In this document: positions 1 through 6,965 of the stretch, piece by piece
How positions within the stretch are numbered: the stretch's first letter is position 1
How the letters are laid out: each line of letters starts with the position of its first letter
DNA from: Marinospirillum sp.
GTDB taxonomy: Bacteria; Pseudomonadota; Gammaproteobacteria; Pseudomonadales; Halomonadaceae
NCBI GenBank assembly: GCA_007116195.1
Contig: SKIX01000241.1
Coordinates: 1-7,300, forward strand
Direction of reading: 5' to 3'
DNA: 7,300 nucleotides
Position numbers and translations under genes: made by a program
The notes under the pieces: generated by a model
Database searches by the model: none
Seen by the model: the letters and a program-made list of their open reading frames with translations, nothing else
What the model was told of the DNA's origin: nothing

Positions 1-2124
1 GCACACTTTTTGCCAGACTTGGACGTGCGTGAGTTTCCCTTTTACTACCAGGCTGACCAGCTAAACAACCCTCAGTTACAGCCCGTTTGGCTAGATACCT
101 ACCAAGATCCAGCTGGCCAGGGTTGGGTGATCACCCTAAGTGTTCCCGTTGTTATTGATGGTGAGGTTGTTGCTGTGGCTGGCCTCGACATCACCCTGGA
201 AGCCTTAATCAACCGCTTAATGGACTTTACTGTTCCTTGGAAGGGGTTTACTCAGTTGATGTCAGCAGATGCGAGCTTGCTGGCACAACCGCCTGCTACA
301 GATGAAGTCTGGCAAGTGCATCGCGGAGCCTTGCAGCTGAGTTCTCAAGAACCTTTGGATTTGAAAATTGAACCCAGCCTGGACCCACGCCTGGAGCCTT
401 TGCGTCAGGATGCCTCGGGTTTATTACAGCTGCATGCTGAAGAAGAAGCTGTTCTGGTCAGCTGGTCATCGCTAAGTGCAACAGGCTGGAAGCTGTTATT
501 AGTAGCGCCTAAAGCAGAAGTGTTCAAAGCCAGGCAGCAGCTGCTGGATGATTATCAGCTTTTAATTTGGTTAGGCGGCAGTAGCCTCCTGTTGACCAGC
601 GCTTTTTTGGTGTTCTTAGTGCGACGCAGAGATCAACGCCTGTTGGATTTTTTACAGCAACTCGCCTGGGCACAAAAGCCACCAGTGGACGTGGTTAAAC
701 CTGCGGAAACCTCGCCCTCTAGTGATGTCCTGCAGCACCTGCCCGGCCCTTTATTGATTTGTCAGTTTGATCGTGATGAAAAAATCAGTAGCTGTAATCT
801 GGCCTTCGAACGCTATATGAAAAGCTCGCGCGCACACTTGCAAGGTCAACCCTTGGCACCCTTGCTGGCTATGCAAAAGCTGCCTCCAGGTAGCTGGATG
901 GATGAGTTGGAATTAACAGTGCCTGAGCAGGAAAAAACACGCACCTGGTGGCTGAGCCTGGCACGTCAAGAAGACCAGGGTGGTTATGCTTTTCTGCTCG
1001 ATTTAACGCGTTATAACCTTACCCAGCAGCAACTGCGAAATGAACGCGAAAGAGCGCGTCAAGCTGCCAAAATGAAAACAGAGTTTTCTTTAGTGGTGAT
1101 TCGAGAAGCCAACAGCCTGCTTTCTCAGCTTTACCAGGCGTCCTTACAAATGAACAACCCAGAAAAATCCAGCGCCTGCCGAGAAAAAATTCAAGCAGTA
1201 CAGCGCTTAATGGATGATTTGCTGGATATGTCCGATGAAAGTGAAGCCTTGGAAGCTCGGGATGCGGACCTGGAAGAACTGAATTTAGTGGATTGGGTAA
1301 CTGAGGCTCAACAAGCTATCGATCCTCAGTTACAACAGCAGGGTCGTCAATTGATTGTTGACTATGCTGAAGGCTTACCCGAGTTAGTCTTGGGTGATCG
1401 TCGCCGTTTAAAGCGCTTGCTAAGGCATCTGTTGCGGCAAAGCCTGCAAATGTCCAGTCGGGGTGAGCTGCAGTTAAAGCTACAGGGTTCATCCGATCAG
1501 AAAAAGTTGTTAATTGAGTTAGTGGATTCAGGTGGCAAGTTAGCGGAAGAAGAGCGTAAGCGGCGTTATCAAGCTACAACACCTTTGGGTAGTAACTATG
1601 AGCCTGCTGAAGGTGGCTTAAGTCTGGGGCCGCTATTGGTACGCCAGCTAGTGCAGGAATTAAAAGGTAGTTTAGATGTTCAAGTAAGGCCAGAAGGCGG
1701 ACTCCAGTTAAGCCTGACTCTACCGCTGCTACTGCAGGTGGAAGCTCAGCCGAAAGCAAATATCCTGGTTGTTGATGATGGCCCGGTTAACTCAATGCTG
1801 GCATCCAGTGTGCTTGAGAAATCAGGCTATAAAGTCGATGTTGCCAGCAGTGGTTATAAGGCTTTAGAGCTGGCGCTCAGCAACCAGTATGACCTGGTGT
1901 TAATGGATATCTTTATGCCTGGTATGGATGGCTTAGAAACAGCCAGCCACTGGCGCAAGCTCGATAACCCGAATGCTAAAATTCCTATTATTGCCGTGAC
2001 TGCCAATGCCCAGGAGGGTGACTTGGCACGTTTTTATGACCAGGGAATTAATGCCTATCTTGCTAAGCCTTATCGCCCTGCAGAGCTAAGAGAGCTAGTA
2101 AAACGCTGGCTACCGAACCACTAA
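1..2124 (+). CDS. Hybrid sensor histidine kinase/response regulator, degenerate kinase core (5' end outside window)
   Basis: The frame is open from base 1, so the N-terminus is missing; the TTG at 10 is not a convincing start. Order of parts: end of an extracytoplasmic Cache-type sensor (about nt 30-220, with PVW, a Y-D-P stretch and GLDITL as in the membrane-proximal half of dCache), a periplasmic remainder, one membrane helix (about nt 559-621) followed by RRR, a PAS-like domain (about 730-1020), a HisKA-like helix (about 1060-1240), a HATPase-like region (about 1390-1740) and a C-terminal receiver domain (1759-2115). The receiver is complete: DD at 1774-1779, phospho-acceptor Asp at 1906 in LMDIFMPGMDG, Thr at 1999 and Lys at 2065. 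The kinase core is not: the motif KTEFSLVVIREANS has Arg (codon 1102) where the phosphorylated His of the SHEIRTP motif belongs, the N-box Asn is Gln (1438), and the G boxes are altered. The architecture resembles BarA/GacS-type hybrids. I infer a signalling protein that probably cannot autophosphorylate in the usual way. The downstream permease gene starts 30 bp after its stop, suggesting co-transcription. Confidence 0.88.
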   Translation, partial: AHFLPDLDVREFPFYYQADQLNNPQLQPVWLDTYQDPAGQGWVITLSVPVVIDGEVVAVAGLDITLEALINRLMDFTVPWKGFTQLMSADASLLAQPPATDEVWQVHRGALQLSSQEPLDLKIEPSLDPRLEPLRQDASGLLQLHAEEEAVLVSWSSLSATGWKLLLVAPKAEVFKARQQLLDDYQLLIWLGGSSLLLTSAFLVFLVRRRDQRLLDFLQQLAWAQKPPVDVVKPAETSPSSDVLQHLPGPLLICQFDRDEKISSCNLAFERYMKSSRAHLQGQPLAPLLAMQKLPPGSWMDELELTVPEQEKTRTWWLSLARQEDQGGYAFLLDLTRYNLTQQQLRNERERARQAAKMKTEFSLVVIREANSLLSQLYQASLQMNNPEKSSACREKIQAVQRLMDDLLDMSDESEALEARDADLEELNLVDWVTEAQQAIDPQLQQQGRQLIVDYAEGLPELVLGDRRRLKRLLRHLLRQSLQMSSRGELQLKLQGSSDQKKLLIELVDSGGKLAEEERKRRYQATTPLGSNYEPAEGGLSLGPLLVRQLVQELKGSLDVQVRPEGGLQLSLTLPLLLQVEAQPKANILVVDDGPVNSMLASSVLEKSGYKVDVASSGYKALELALSNQYDLVLMDIFMPGMDGLETASHWRKLDNPNAKIPIIAVTANAQEGDLARFYDQGINAYLAKPYRPAELRELVKRWLPNH

Positions 2125-2154
2125 TGAATGCCATTTTGGTGAAGCTGAGACACG

Positions 2155-2943
2155 ATGCTAACACTTTTTGTTTACTTACTTTTAGGTGCCGGTGCTGGCT
2201 TGCTAGCGGGGTTGTTTGGAATTGGCGGTGGCCTGGTTATTGTGCCTGTGCTAGTGCTTACTTTTACTGCCTTGGGTTTTCCTGCAGAGGTTTTGGTTCA
2301 CCTGGCTGTGGGCACTTCTTTAGCGACGATTATTCCTACTTCGCTTAGTTCGACCTGGTCGCACCACCAGAAAGGTGGCGTGAATTGGTACTGGTTTAAG
2401 TTGATGGCACCGGGTATTTTGCTGGGTGCTTTGCTGGGTGCCTGGACTGCAAGCCTGTTATCGGGAGCAGCCTTGCAGCAGGTTATCGGTGTTTTTGTGT
2501 TGCTGGTGGCGTTGAAAATGGCCTTGAACCTTAACCCTCCTCCAGGTGCTGCCCACTTGCCTGCTCCAGCGATGACTGCCGCTGGTGGTGTACTGGGGTG
2601 GGCCTCAGCAATTTTTGGTATAGGTGGCGGTACCCTAAGTGTGCCCTTTTTAACCTGGTGCCGAGCCGCAATGCACCAAGCTATAGGTACGTCGGCCGCT
2701 TTAGGGCTTCCCATCGCTGTTTTTGGTGCTCTGGGTAACCTTTGGGCAGGTTGGGGGCAGGCTCAACTGCCTCAAGGAGCTACGGGTTTTATCTATTGGC
2801 CAGCATTTGTCGGTATTGTTTTAATGAGCGTTCCCTTTGCTCGCCTGGGTGCTAAACTGGCGCATCGTTTGCCAGCTAAACTCTTGAAAAAGCTTTTTGC
2901 TTTGCTGTTGCTCATCGTTGGGCTGCGCTTTTTGTTGGCATAA
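2155..2943 (+). CDS. TauE/SafE family membrane permease (sulfite/organosulfonate exporter-like)
   Basis: The 262-aa product is highly hydrophobic, with about eight likely membrane segments. It shows the internal duplication typical of the TauE/SafE (former DUF81) family: FGIGGG occurs near residues 21-26, followed by LVIVPVL, and again near residues 154-159, followed by TLSVPFL. Members of this family are anion permeases, some linked to sulfite or sulfoacetate export; the substrate here cannot be read from sequence. The ATG at 2155 is the only good start and has a modest GAG ribosome binding site 5 bp upstream. The gene sits 30 bp after the sensor kinase-like gene and 18 bp before lgt. A permease of this family just ahead of lgt is, as far as I recall, a common arrangement in Pseudomonas and relatives, so the position is probably ancestral rather than a hint of function. 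Confidence 0.88.
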   Translation: MLTLFVYLLLGAGAGLLAGLFGIGGGLVIVPVLVLTFTALGFPAEVLVHLAVGTSLATIIPTSLSSTWSHHQKGGVNWYWFKLMAPGILLGALLGAWTASLLSGAALQQVIGVFVLLVALKMALNLNPPPGAAHLPAPAMTAAGGVLGWASAIFGIGGGTLSVPFLTWCRAAMHQAIGTSAALGLPIAVFGALGNLWAGWGQAQLPQGATGFIYWPAFVGIVLMSVPFARLGAKLAHRLPAKLLKKLFALLLLIVGLRFLLA

Positions 2944-2949
2944 CAACCT

Positions 2950-2954
2950 GGGAG
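2950..2954 (+). promoter_or_regulatory. Ribosome binding site that fixes the lgt TTG start
   Basis: GGGAG lies 7 bp before the TTG at 2962, immediately after the stop codon of the permease gene. It supports a TTG start giving an N-terminus ([12 protein letters not shown]) that aligns with the usual beginning of Lgt. Confidence 0.6.
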
Positions 2955-2961
2955 AATTCGC

Positions 2962-3744
2962 TTGCTCACTTATCCTGATATTAACCCTGTCGCCATCAGC
3001 CTCGGCCCTATCCAGGTTCACTGGTATGGCTTAGCCTATTTAGTTGGCATAGGTTTGGCCTGGTGGCTGGCTCGCCAGCGTGCTGACCGCTTAGGGCTGA
3101 CAAAAGATCAAATCGGTGACCTGACTTTTTATGCTGCCGTAGGTGTGATACTGGGTGGCCGTTTTGGCTATGCACTCTTTTATCACTTTGACCGGGTACT
3201 GGCTGATCCTTTGTGGTTATTAAGGCTCTGGGAAGGCGGCATGGCCTTTCATGGCGGCTTTTTAGGGGTTGTCGTTGCTTTAATTCTTTTTGCTCGTAAA
3301 CACCAGCTACCCTGGTTAAAACTGGGTGATTTTGTTGCGCCTTTAACGCCCATTGGGCTGGGTTTAGGTCGTCTGGGAAACTTTATCAATGGCGAACTCT
3401 GGGGGCGGGTAACTGACTCACCTCTGGGTATGGTTTTTCCTGGTGCAGGCCCTGACCCCAGGCATCCTTCACAGCTTTATCAGTTTGCTTTGGAAGGCCT
3501 GGTATTGTTTTTGGTACTTTGGCTCTTTTCGCGTAAGCCGCGACCAACGGGCAGCGTCGCTGGCTTGTTTTTGGTGGGTTACGGTAGCTTACGTTTTCTG
3601 GCAGAATTCGCGCGCGAACCGGATGCGCATCTGGGGTTACTCGCTATTGGCTTAAGTATGGGGCAATGGTTGTCTCTGCCCATGATCGCCGCCGGTATTG
3701 GTCTAATGTTCTGGGCCTATCGTCGTCAGCCGCAAACCAACTGA
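2962..3744 (+). CDS. lgt: Phosphatidylglycerol--prolipoprotein diacylglyceryl transferase
   Basis: Lgt transfers the diacylglyceryl group of phosphatidylglycerol to the lipobox cysteine of prolipoproteins. This is the first step of lipoprotein maturation in the inner membrane. The 260-aa product is a multi-pass membrane protein of normal length. Diagnostic motifs are present: HWYG at residues 20-23, HGG at 97-99 (the region of E. coli His103), and the Lgt signature [14 protein letters not shown] at 136-149 with Arg137, Asn140, Glu145 and Arg149. The later YGSLRF and EFAREPD (Arg218) correspond to the essential C-terminal Arg region. The TTG start is chosen for its spacing to GGGAG and for the family-like N-terminus. 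It lies 18 bp after the permease gene and 18 bp before thyA. Confidence 0.97.
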   Translation: MLTYPDINPVAISLGPIQVHWYGLAYLVGIGLAWWLARQRADRLGLTKDQIGDLTFYAAVGVILGGRFGYALFYHFDRVLADPLWLLRLWEGGMAFHGGFLGVVVALILFARKHQLPWLKLGDFVAPLTPIGLGLGRLGNFINGELWGRVTDSPLGMVFPGAGPDPRHPSQLYQFALEGLVLFLVLWLFSRKPRPTGSVAGLFLVGYGSLRFLAEFAREPDAHLGLLAIGLSMGQWLSLPMIAAGIGLMFWAYRRQPQTN

Positions 3745-3762
3745 TTAATCAAAGAGTAAGTC

Positions 3763-4557
3763 ATGCAAGCCTATCTGGATTTAATGCGTCATGTACGCGA
3801 ACAGGGTGTCTATAAGTCAGACCGAACTGGCACCGGCACCTACAGCGTTTTTGGTTATCAGATGCGCTTTGACTTGCAGGCGGGTTTTCCTTTGGTGACG
3901 ACCAAGAAACTGCATTTGCGCTCAATCATTCATGAGCTGCTTTGGTTTCTCAAGGGGGACACCAATATCGCCTATCTCAAAGAAAACGGGGTCTCCATTT
4001 GGGATGAATGGGCCGATGAGCAGGGAGATCTAGGGCCGGTTTATGGTTATCAATGGCGCTCCTGGCCTGGGCCTCAGGGTGAATCCATCGATCAAATTAG
4101 CCAATTGGTCGAGCAAATCAAAACCAACCCTGATTCACGGCGTTTAATAGTTTCGGCCTGGAACCCGGCTCTGGTGGAGGCTATGGCCTTACCGCCTTGT
4201 CATTGCCTGTTTCAATTTTATGTGGCTGAAGGCAGGCTTTCTTGTCAGCTCTACCAGCGCTCTGCTGATATTTTTCTTGGGGTGCCCTTTAATATCGCCA
4301 GCTACGCCTTATTAACGCACCTGCTTGCTCAAGTCTGCGACCTGGAAGTAGGTGACTTTATTCATACTCTGGGCGATGCTCATCTTTACAGTAATCATTT
4401 AGAACAAGCTGATTTGCAGCTAACTCGGGAGCCTTTGCCCTTACCGCGGTTAAAACTCAACCCCAACATCAAAGACCTTTTTGCCTTTACTTTCGATGAT
4501 ATCCAAATTGAGGGTTATGAGCACCACTCTCTGATCAAAGCACCGGTGGCCGTATGA
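3763..4557 (+). CDS. thyA: Thymidylate synthase
   Basis: ThyA methylates dUMP to dTMP using 5,10-methylenetetrahydrofolate and releases dihydrofolate. The product is 264 aa, exactly the length of the E. coli enzyme, and its key residues fall at the same numbers: the SRR pair at 126-127, nucleophile Cys146 in PPCHC, Arg166, Ser167 and Asp169 in RSADIFLG, Asn177 in FNIASY, and His207 and Tyr209 in DAHLYSNH. The ATG at 3763 is preceded by a GAG ribosome binding site (3754-3756). The last four bases form ATGA with the start of folA, indicating translational coupling of the two enzymes of the thymidylate cycle. Nothing looks altered; the enzyme should be active. Confidence 0.98.
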   Translation: MQAYLDLMRHVREQGVYKSDRTGTGTYSVFGYQMRFDLQAGFPLVTTKKLHLRSIIHELLWFLKGDTNIAYLKENGVSIWDEWADEQGDLGPVYGYQWRSWPGPQGESIDQISQLVEQIKTNPDSRRLIVSAWNPALVEAMALPPCHCLFQFYVAEGRLSCQLYQRSADIFLGVPFNIASYALLTHLLAQVCDLEVGDFIHTLGDAHLYSNHLEQADLQLTREPLPLPRLKLNPNIKDLFAFTFDDIQIEGYEHHSLIKAPVAV

Positions 4558-5093
4558 AAGAAGCTAACTTAACAGACCTGACACTGGATACCCCTGTGGC
4601 GATGATTGTTGCTGCAGCCCGTAACCGCGTGATAGGACACCAAAACCGGATGCCTTGGTACCTGCCTGAAGAGCTGAAACACTTTAAACGCACCACTCAA
4701 GGTAAGCCCTTAGTGATGGGCCGTGCAACCTTTGAGTCTATTGGACGCCCTTTACCAGGGCGTACTAATATTGTGGTGACACGTAACCCCGATTTTTCTC
4801 ATCCAGGTATCAAAACAGCTTCCAGCCTGGCTGCAGCTTTGAAGTTAGCCGACAGCCAAGCGTTGGTTGATGGGGCTCAAGAAATAATGGTGATGGGGGG
4901 GGCGCAAATCTACCAGCAGGCGTTACCCCTAGCTACACGCCTTTACTTAACGACAGTTGAAGCTGAACCTGAAGGTGATGCCTGGTTCCCTGAGCTACAA
5001 GAAAAAGAGTGGCTAGAAGTGAGTCGAGACACCTACCCTGCGCAGGAAGGTAATCGTTATGGGTATCTAATTCGTCTTTTGCAGCGGGTATAA
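4554..5093 (+). CDS. folA: Dihydrofolate reductase
   Basis: FolA reduces dihydrofolate made by ThyA to tetrahydrofolate with NADPH. The 179-aa product has the expected motifs: [18 protein letters not shown] (Met20-loop region), [29 protein letters not shown] for NADPH binding, and a C-terminal EGDAWFP. The residue aligned with catalytic Asp27 of E. coli is Glu40 (codon 4671), an acidic replacement also seen in vertebrate enzymes, so activity is expected. From the ATG at 4554, which overlaps the thyA stop as ATGA, there is an N-terminal extension of about 16 residues relative to E. coli. An internal ATG at 4602 would give a standard-length protein (MIVAAARN) but has no clear ribosome binding site. 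I prefer the coupled start, though the shorter form is possible. An eight-G run lies at 4895-4902. Confidence 0.96.
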   Translation: MKEANLTDLTLDTPVAMIVAAARNRVIGHQNRMPWYLPEELKHFKRTTQGKPLVMGRATFESIGRPLPGRTNIVVTRNPDFSHPGIKTASSLAAALKLADSQALVDGAQEIMVMGGAQIYQQALPLATRLYLTTVEAEPEGDAWFPELQEKEWLEVSRDTYPAQEGNRYGYLIRLLQRV

Positions 5094-5128
5094 ACCTGGC
5101 TTAGCTTGGCAACTTGGAATCGAGAACT

Positions 5129-5854
5129 ATGGCTCTAGAGCAAAAAGTGAACGCCCTGTTTGAACAATTAACCAGCTATGCTGACCAGGGCTTGGGTGCC
5201 TTGGGGCGTGCACAAGAGGAAATCCAGGCGCTTAAAAAACGCAACCAAGAGCTGGAGCAGCGTATTCAACTGCTAGAAGGCAAGCTCGGGCAGCTAAAAG
5301 AAAAAATCAGCCATCAACTGCACGCGCCGGAAGGTCAAGACCTACTTAGTCGCCCTGATGCTCTTATGATGTTGATCAGGGAAACCCTCGACCTTGAAGC
5401 CGAACCTGTTGCGGTTGCACCCACTCAGGGGTATCCAGAGTTAGAGGCCTTGAACCCTCAAGAACGCTTGCAGCATTGGGTTAAAAAGTTCCCTCGCACC
5501 TTTATGCCTGGGCAACCTCAGCCGTTGAAAATAGGCATCCACGAAGAGTTGCTGGAAGCTGAAGGAGGCGACCCTAAAAAGATTCGTCGCGCTTTAGCCG
5601 GTTATGTCAAGGTTCCGCGCTATCTACGCTGTTTAAAAGCTGGCGCTGTCCGGCTCGACTTGCAAGGAGCCAATGCCGGCTTTGTTACGCAGCAAGAAGC
5701 AGAGCATGCTCAGCAGCAGCTGGATGCCTGGGAAGAGCAAAAAAAGCAAAAAGAAGCACGTAAGAAGCAACAACAGCAGGTTTTTCAAGCCAAGCAGGAA
5801 GAGCAGCGTTTAGAGTCCAAGTTGCAGCAGTTGATGCAACTTAGGGGGCGCTAA
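5129..5854 (+). CDS. ProQ/FinO-domain RNA-binding protein with N-terminal coiled coil
   Basis: The 241-aa product has two parts. Residues about 1-64 are a leucine- and glutamate-rich coiled coil (for example ELEQRIQLLEGKLGQLKEKI). After a linker, residues about 110-197 form a FinO/ProQ domain: KKFPRTF, PLKIGI at 132-137, IRRALAGYV, a Y-L-x-C-L-K-x-G segment and AVRLDLQG, with Arg175 aligned to the conserved Arg of the RVDL motif in E. coli ProQ. It ends in a Q/K/E-rich helical tail (197-241). FinO-domain proteins bind structured RNAs and act as sRNA chaperones; that role is inferred here. E. coli ProQ has the domain at the N-terminus, so this layout differs and I give no symbol. The start is the ATG at 5129 with GAG at 5122-5124 upstream; a TTG at 5114 would add five residues. 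It lies 35 bp after folA and converges with the CBS gene 17 bp away. Confidence 0.88.
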   Translation: MALEQKVNALFEQLTSYADQGLGALGRAQEEIQALKKRNQELEQRIQLLEGKLGQLKEKISHQLHAPEGQDLLSRPDALMMLIRETLDLEAEPVAVAPTQGYPELEALNPQERLQHWVKKFPRTFMPGQPQPLKIGIHEELLEAEGGDPKKIRRALAGYVKVPRYLRCLKAGAVRLDLQGANAGFVTQQEAEHAQQQLDAWEEQKKQKEARKKQQQQVFQAKQEEQRLESKLQQLMQLRGR

Positions 5855-5858
5855 GAAG

Positions 5859-5876
5859 CCTGATTCACTGGTCAGG
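5859..5876. terminator. Weak hairpin between convergent genes
   Basis: CCTGA and TCAGG form a 5-bp stem with an 8-nt loop between the proQ-like and CBS genes, overlapping the CBS stop codon. There is no T-tract on either strand. It could slow polymerase from both sides but is not a typical intrinsic terminator. Confidence 0.2.
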
Positions 5877-6576
5877 TATTAATTTCGATGCTTTGGTTAA
5901 CTAGCCCAAGCATCAAATCTGAGCGGGTAATAATGCCTAAAAGCTGCCCTTTAGCATCCACCACAGGCACCGCCCTGACTTTATTCGTCAGCATCATACG
6001 CGCAATATCACGGACATCCGTCGCTTCTCGGGCGGTAATCAGAGGTGCTTTGATCAGCTGTCGCAGCTGTAAATCACTGAGCTTGGTATCTTTTTGATTA
6101 ACCAGCTGGCCCACCCCAGCGGCCTCAACCAGTAAATCCCGATCATAAATCACCCCTTCCAGCCGACCCTGATCATCAACCAGAACCAAGTGATGAATGG
6201 ACTCATCCTGGCATTTGATCCAGCCATCACTAATCGAGGCGCTTCCAGGTAAGGTAAAAACAGGTGAGCGCATCAGGCTGCTGGCAGGCAGATGCGGCAG
6301 CTGATTGGCATGGCTTGACTCAACTGCAGCGTAAGCATCAAGCGCCCGTTGCCTTGATGGCTGATCTTGAGAGTCCTTGTCATGCTGTCCACTGAGTTGC
6401 CGGCCTAGCCAGGTTTGATCGGAAATATTCTGCTCGTGCTCAGTGTTGCCACTTTCTTCATCAACGAGGCGACGGCTCGCCGTAGTCGCTTGAGTTTGGC
6501 GAATGGCGGGTCTTTGTAGCAGTTGGTTTTTTGGGGTGTGGATTTTAAGCCCCTGCTCATGAATAGGAAAAACCAT
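5872..6576 (-). CDS. Protein with a tandem CBS domain pair and a long polar N-terminal region
   Basis: The product is 234 aa. Residues 1-95 are polar and rich in Q, S, R and D, probably disordered, and match no domain I recognise. Two CBS domains follow. The first is at about 101-152 (LMRSPVFTL, then HHLVLVDDQGRLEGVIYDRDLL). The second is at about 174-228 (IKAPLITA, then VRAVPVVDAKGQLLGIITRSDLM). CBS pairs usually bind adenine nucleotides or related ligands and regulate an attached or partner protein. No catalytic or DNA-binding domain is attached here, so this is a stand-alone ligand sensor of unknown target. The ATG at 6574-6576 is fixed by a strong AGGGAG ribosome binding site 7 bp upstream. 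No membrane segment or signal peptide is visible. It is convergent with the ProQ-like gene and diverges from the small plus-strand gene at 6804. Confidence 0.88.
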   Translation of the reverse strand: MVFPIHEQGLKIHTPKNQLLQRPAIRQTQATTASRRLVDEESGNTEHEQNISDQTWLGRQLSGQHDKDSQDQPSRQRALDAYAAVESSHANQLPHLPASSLMRSPVFTLPGSASISDGWIKCQDESIHHLVLVDDQGRLEGVIYDRDLLVEAAGVGQLVNQKDTKLSDLQLRQLIKAPLITAREATDVRDIARMMLTNKVRAVPVVDAKGQLLGIITRSDLMLGLVNQSIEINT

Positions 6577-6583
6577 TGCCTAA

Positions 6584-6589
6584 CTCCCT
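6584..6589 (-). promoter_or_regulatory. Ribosome binding site of the CBS-domain gene
   Basis: On the minus strand the sequence reads AGGGAG, 7 bases before the ATG. It decides the start and retains the long polar N-terminal region in the protein. Confidence 0.75.
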
Positions 6590-6608
6590 GGAAATCTTTA
6601 TGTAGTCC

Positions 6609-6614
6609 ATTATA
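6609..6614 (-). promoter_or_regulatory. Candidate -10 box for the CBS-domain gene
   Basis: The minus strand carries a perfect TATAAT about 20 bases before the ribosome binding site, which would give a leader of about 25 nt. No good -35 hexamer lies 16-18 bp upstream (the best is AGAAAT), so the promoter may be weak, activator-dependent, or aided by the AT-rich upstream DNA. Confidence 0.5.
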
Positions 6615-6624
6615 GAACGGCCAA

Positions 6625-6735
6625 AGTGAGTATTTCTTGAATTTTATTTTGCTGCACTGCGAGATAAATTCATTATTAAGTTATTGAAAAGTCGATTAAA
6701 AAAATCATTCGAAACCGAGTGGTTATTTGGGTTTA
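6625..6735. other. AT-rich intergenic region between divergent units
   Basis: This gap between the CBS gene and the small plus-strand unit is clearly richer in A and T than its flanks and contains no open frame that I would call a gene. It presumably holds regulatory DNA for both directions. TTGAAA at 6684-6689 would serve as a plus-strand -35, but no convincing -10 sits at the right distance, so I assign no plus-strand promoter. Confidence 0.4.
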
Positions 6736-6736
6736 A

Positions 6737-6785
6737 CTAGGCTAACTTAAGAGTGGGCTAAGGCTCAAACTAAGCAACAGCCTAG
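6737..6785 (+). repeat. Inverted repeat in the putative leader of the small gene
   Basis: CTAGGCT at 6737-6743 and AGCCTAG at 6779-6785 are perfectly complementary over 7 bp. Inside them, CTTA (6746-6749) can pair with TAAG (6771-6774), and GAG (6751-6753) with CTC (6764-6766). Together they could form an interrupted long hairpin ending 6 bases before the ribosome binding site of the 36-codon frame. The role is unknown: it may be an RNA leader structure or a binding site for a dimeric protein. Confidence 0.45.
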
Positions 6786-6791
6786 ACAGGC

Positions 6792-6797
6792 AGAGGG
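6792..6797 (+). promoter_or_regulatory. Ribosome binding site of the small open frame
   Basis: AGAGGG ends 6 bases before the ATG at 6804. This spacing and strength support real translation of the 36-codon frame; an in-frame TAA at 6798 excludes a longer version. Confidence 0.6.
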
Positions 6798-6803
6798 TAA
6801 ACA

Positions 6804-6914
6804 ATGAGTGAAGAAATGCTGTTGGCTCTAGCACAAGAGCTGGAAACACGTCAGGCATGGGAAGAGGCCTTAAGTGCCGAGGTTGAGCAAACGCCACTGA
6901 AGATGGCGGCTTAA
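6804..6914 (+). CDS. Putative 36-aa small acidic protein, unknown function
   Basis: This frame encodes 36 residues beginning MSEEMLLALAQELETRQAW and ending TPLKMAA. It is rich in Glu, Leu and Ala, likely helical and acidic, with one Trp and no Cys; there is no signal peptide or membrane helix. I recognise no family. Support for a real gene comes from three sides: a good ribosome binding site at 6792, codons similar to the neighbouring genes, and a strong intrinsic terminator 50 bp downstream that closes a short transcription unit in this direction. It is preceded by an inverted repeat. The transcript could also be a small RNA with an incidental or second coding role. Opposite it, in convergent orientation, is the oadB-like gene. 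Confidence 0.55.
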   Translation: MSEEMLLALAQELETRQAWEEALSAEVEQTPLKMAA

Positions 6915-6941
6915 TAGCAACCCTAGCCGAAATTTCTTCAA

Positions 6942-6959
6942 GCTTCCACTAAGAGAAGC
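6942..6959 (+). repeat. Possible small hairpin upstream of the terminator
   Basis: GCTTC (6942-6946) can pair with GAAGC (6955-6959) across an 8-nt loop in the stretch between the small frame and the terminator. It is short and could be chance. Confidence 0.25.
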
Positions 6960-6965
6960 CAACAA

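Noticed and set aside
1574..1759. Minus-strand 61-codon open frame within the sensor kinase gene
   Set aside because: It is antisense to the kinase core coding region with no ribosome binding site or motif.
2124..2348. Open frame overlapping the stop of the sensor kinase gene as TAATG and running into the permease gene
   Set aside because: It lies largely inside the clearly conserved TauE/SafE frame, has no family-like features and many Cys/Phe/Tyr residues typical of an out-of-frame reading.
2298..2714. Minus-strand 138-codon open frame
   Set aside because: It is antisense to the permease gene; the Pro/Ala-rich product has no recognisable motif.
3443..3655. Plus-strand frame inside lgt
   Set aside because: It is an out-of-frame reading of the conserved Lgt sequence, with a Trp/Phe/Arg-rich composition.
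5888..6097. Plus-strand 69-codon frame opposite the CBS domains
   Set aside because: It is antisense to the well-supported second CBS domain.
6684..6713. Sigma-70 promoter for the small gene starting from TTGAAA at 6684
   Set aside because: The -35 is good but hexamers 16-18 bp downstream (CATTCG, ATTCGA, TTCGAA) match the -10 consensus poorly, so the start of the transcript is left open.
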